5,439 bases of DNA, taken from positions 1 to 5,439 of the forward strand of contig JAJXSV010000174.1 in the NCBI GenBank assembly GCA_021784375.1. The letters are read 5' to 3'. A model generated the notes under the pieces. That model was not told the origin of the DNA, did not search any database, and saw nothing but the letters and a program-made list of their open reading frames with translations. This stretch comes from Actinomycetes bacterium (lineage in GTDB: Bacteria; Actinomycetota; Actinomycetes; S36-B12; UBA5976). A program made the translations under genes and the position numbers. Shown in pieces: positions 5,216 to 5,439 of the stretch. Numbering within the stretch: the first letter of the stretch is position 1; each line of letters starts with the position of its first letter.

Positions 5216-5439
5216 TCAGGCCTTGAACAGGTGGCGCCGGATCGCAGCCAGATTGGAGAAGATGCGTGCCGCGAGCACGACCACAACGCCGGTGGAGAGT
5301 TGCGCTCCGACACCGAGTTGATCCCCAAGGAACACGATGAAGGCGGCCACGATCACGTTGCTCAGGAATGACACCACGAACACGCGGTCCTCGAAGACGC
5401 CCGCGAGCAGCGCCCGGAAGGCGCCGAACACCGCATCCA
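5216..5439 (-). CDS. sbp: Small basic membrane protein (DUF1290/Sbp), C-terminal part
   Basis: The last 74 or so codons of a small integral membrane protein of the DUF1290 (Sbp) family, usually about 110 residues. The visible part contains FEDRVFVVSFLSN, a hydrophobic helix VIVAAFIVFLGD, then LGVGAQLSTGVVVVLAARIF and a basic end RRHLFKA, all typical. The frame stays open to the right edge (…DAV before FGAFRA), matching the conserved internal DAVFGG-type stretch of the family, so the GTG at 5431 is not the real start and the N-terminal membrane helices lie outside the window. It forms the head of the visible sbp-DUF881-gcvH operon. The family function is unknown; Bacillus sbp lies near ftsA-ftsZ. 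Confidence 0.93.
   Translation of the reverse strand, partial: DAVFGAFRALLAGVFEDRVFVVSFLSNVIVAAFIVFLGDQLGVGAQLSTGVVVVLAARIFSNLAAIRRHLFKA

Noticed and set aside
5429..5431. GTG at 5431 as the start of the sbp gene
   Set aside because: The frame continues open to the window edge with conserved family residues, so the gene is cut by the edge and starts outside.
1..5439. CRISPR array, insertion sequence, phage or toxin-antitoxin content
   Set aside because: No regularly spaced repeats, transposase-like frames, terminal inverted repeats or tRNA genes were seen; all space is taken by conserved chromosomal genes and their leaders.

Overview
The window comes from a high-GC Gram-positive bacterium (Actinomycetota). 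Evidence is the GC-rich coding sequence, TANNNT-type -10 boxes, and a gene order matching the conserved actinobacterial block known in Mycobacterium tuberculosis as roughly Rv1824 to Rv1832 (sbp, DUF881, gcvH, garA, MerR/ftsR, DUF151, MerR, gcvP). The order or family within the phylum cannot be fixed from the sequence. All eight genes lie on the minus strand, so transcription runs from high to low coordinates. Both end genes are cut by the window edges.

Layout in the direction of transcription: (1) the 3' part of a small basic membrane protein gene (DUF1290/Sbp, 5439-5216), a DUF881 membrane protein gene (5213-4497) and gcvH (4481-4086) are packed with gaps of 2 and 15 bp and look like one operon. 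(2) A 95-bp gap holds a good promoter (-35 at 4069-4074, -10 at 4045-4050) and a perfect 13-bp palindrome (4023-4035). It precedes a second cluster: a GarA-like FHA gene with an N-terminal zinc ribbon (3990-3550), an FtsR-type MerR regulator whose GTG start overlaps the garA stop by 4 bp (3553-2834), and a DUF151 bifunctional-nuclease gene (2804-2340). (3) A 158-bp gap carries two tandem 25-bp inverted repeats (2274-2298 and 2301-2325) and a TTGACC-17-TAGCGT promoter in front of a second MerR gene (2181-1621). (4) A 293-bp leader (1328-1620) carries a tandem glycine riboswitch with a chain of mutually exclusive hairpins ending on the ribosome binding site of gcvP, whose first 442 codons fill 1327-2.

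Functionally the block joins glycine catabolism (GcvH lipoyl carrier, GcvP decarboxylase, glycine-sensing leader RNA) to a GarA-type FHA switch, known elsewhere to control 2-oxoglutarate and glutamate metabolism, and to regulators and membrane proteins tied to growth and division. The genes themselves belong to known families. The points worth following are regulatory: the riboswitch expression platform, the tandem operators, and a GarA homologue that has a zinc ribbon where the usual phosphorylation motif should be. I found no wholly new system, mobile element, CRISPR array, tRNA or rRNA.
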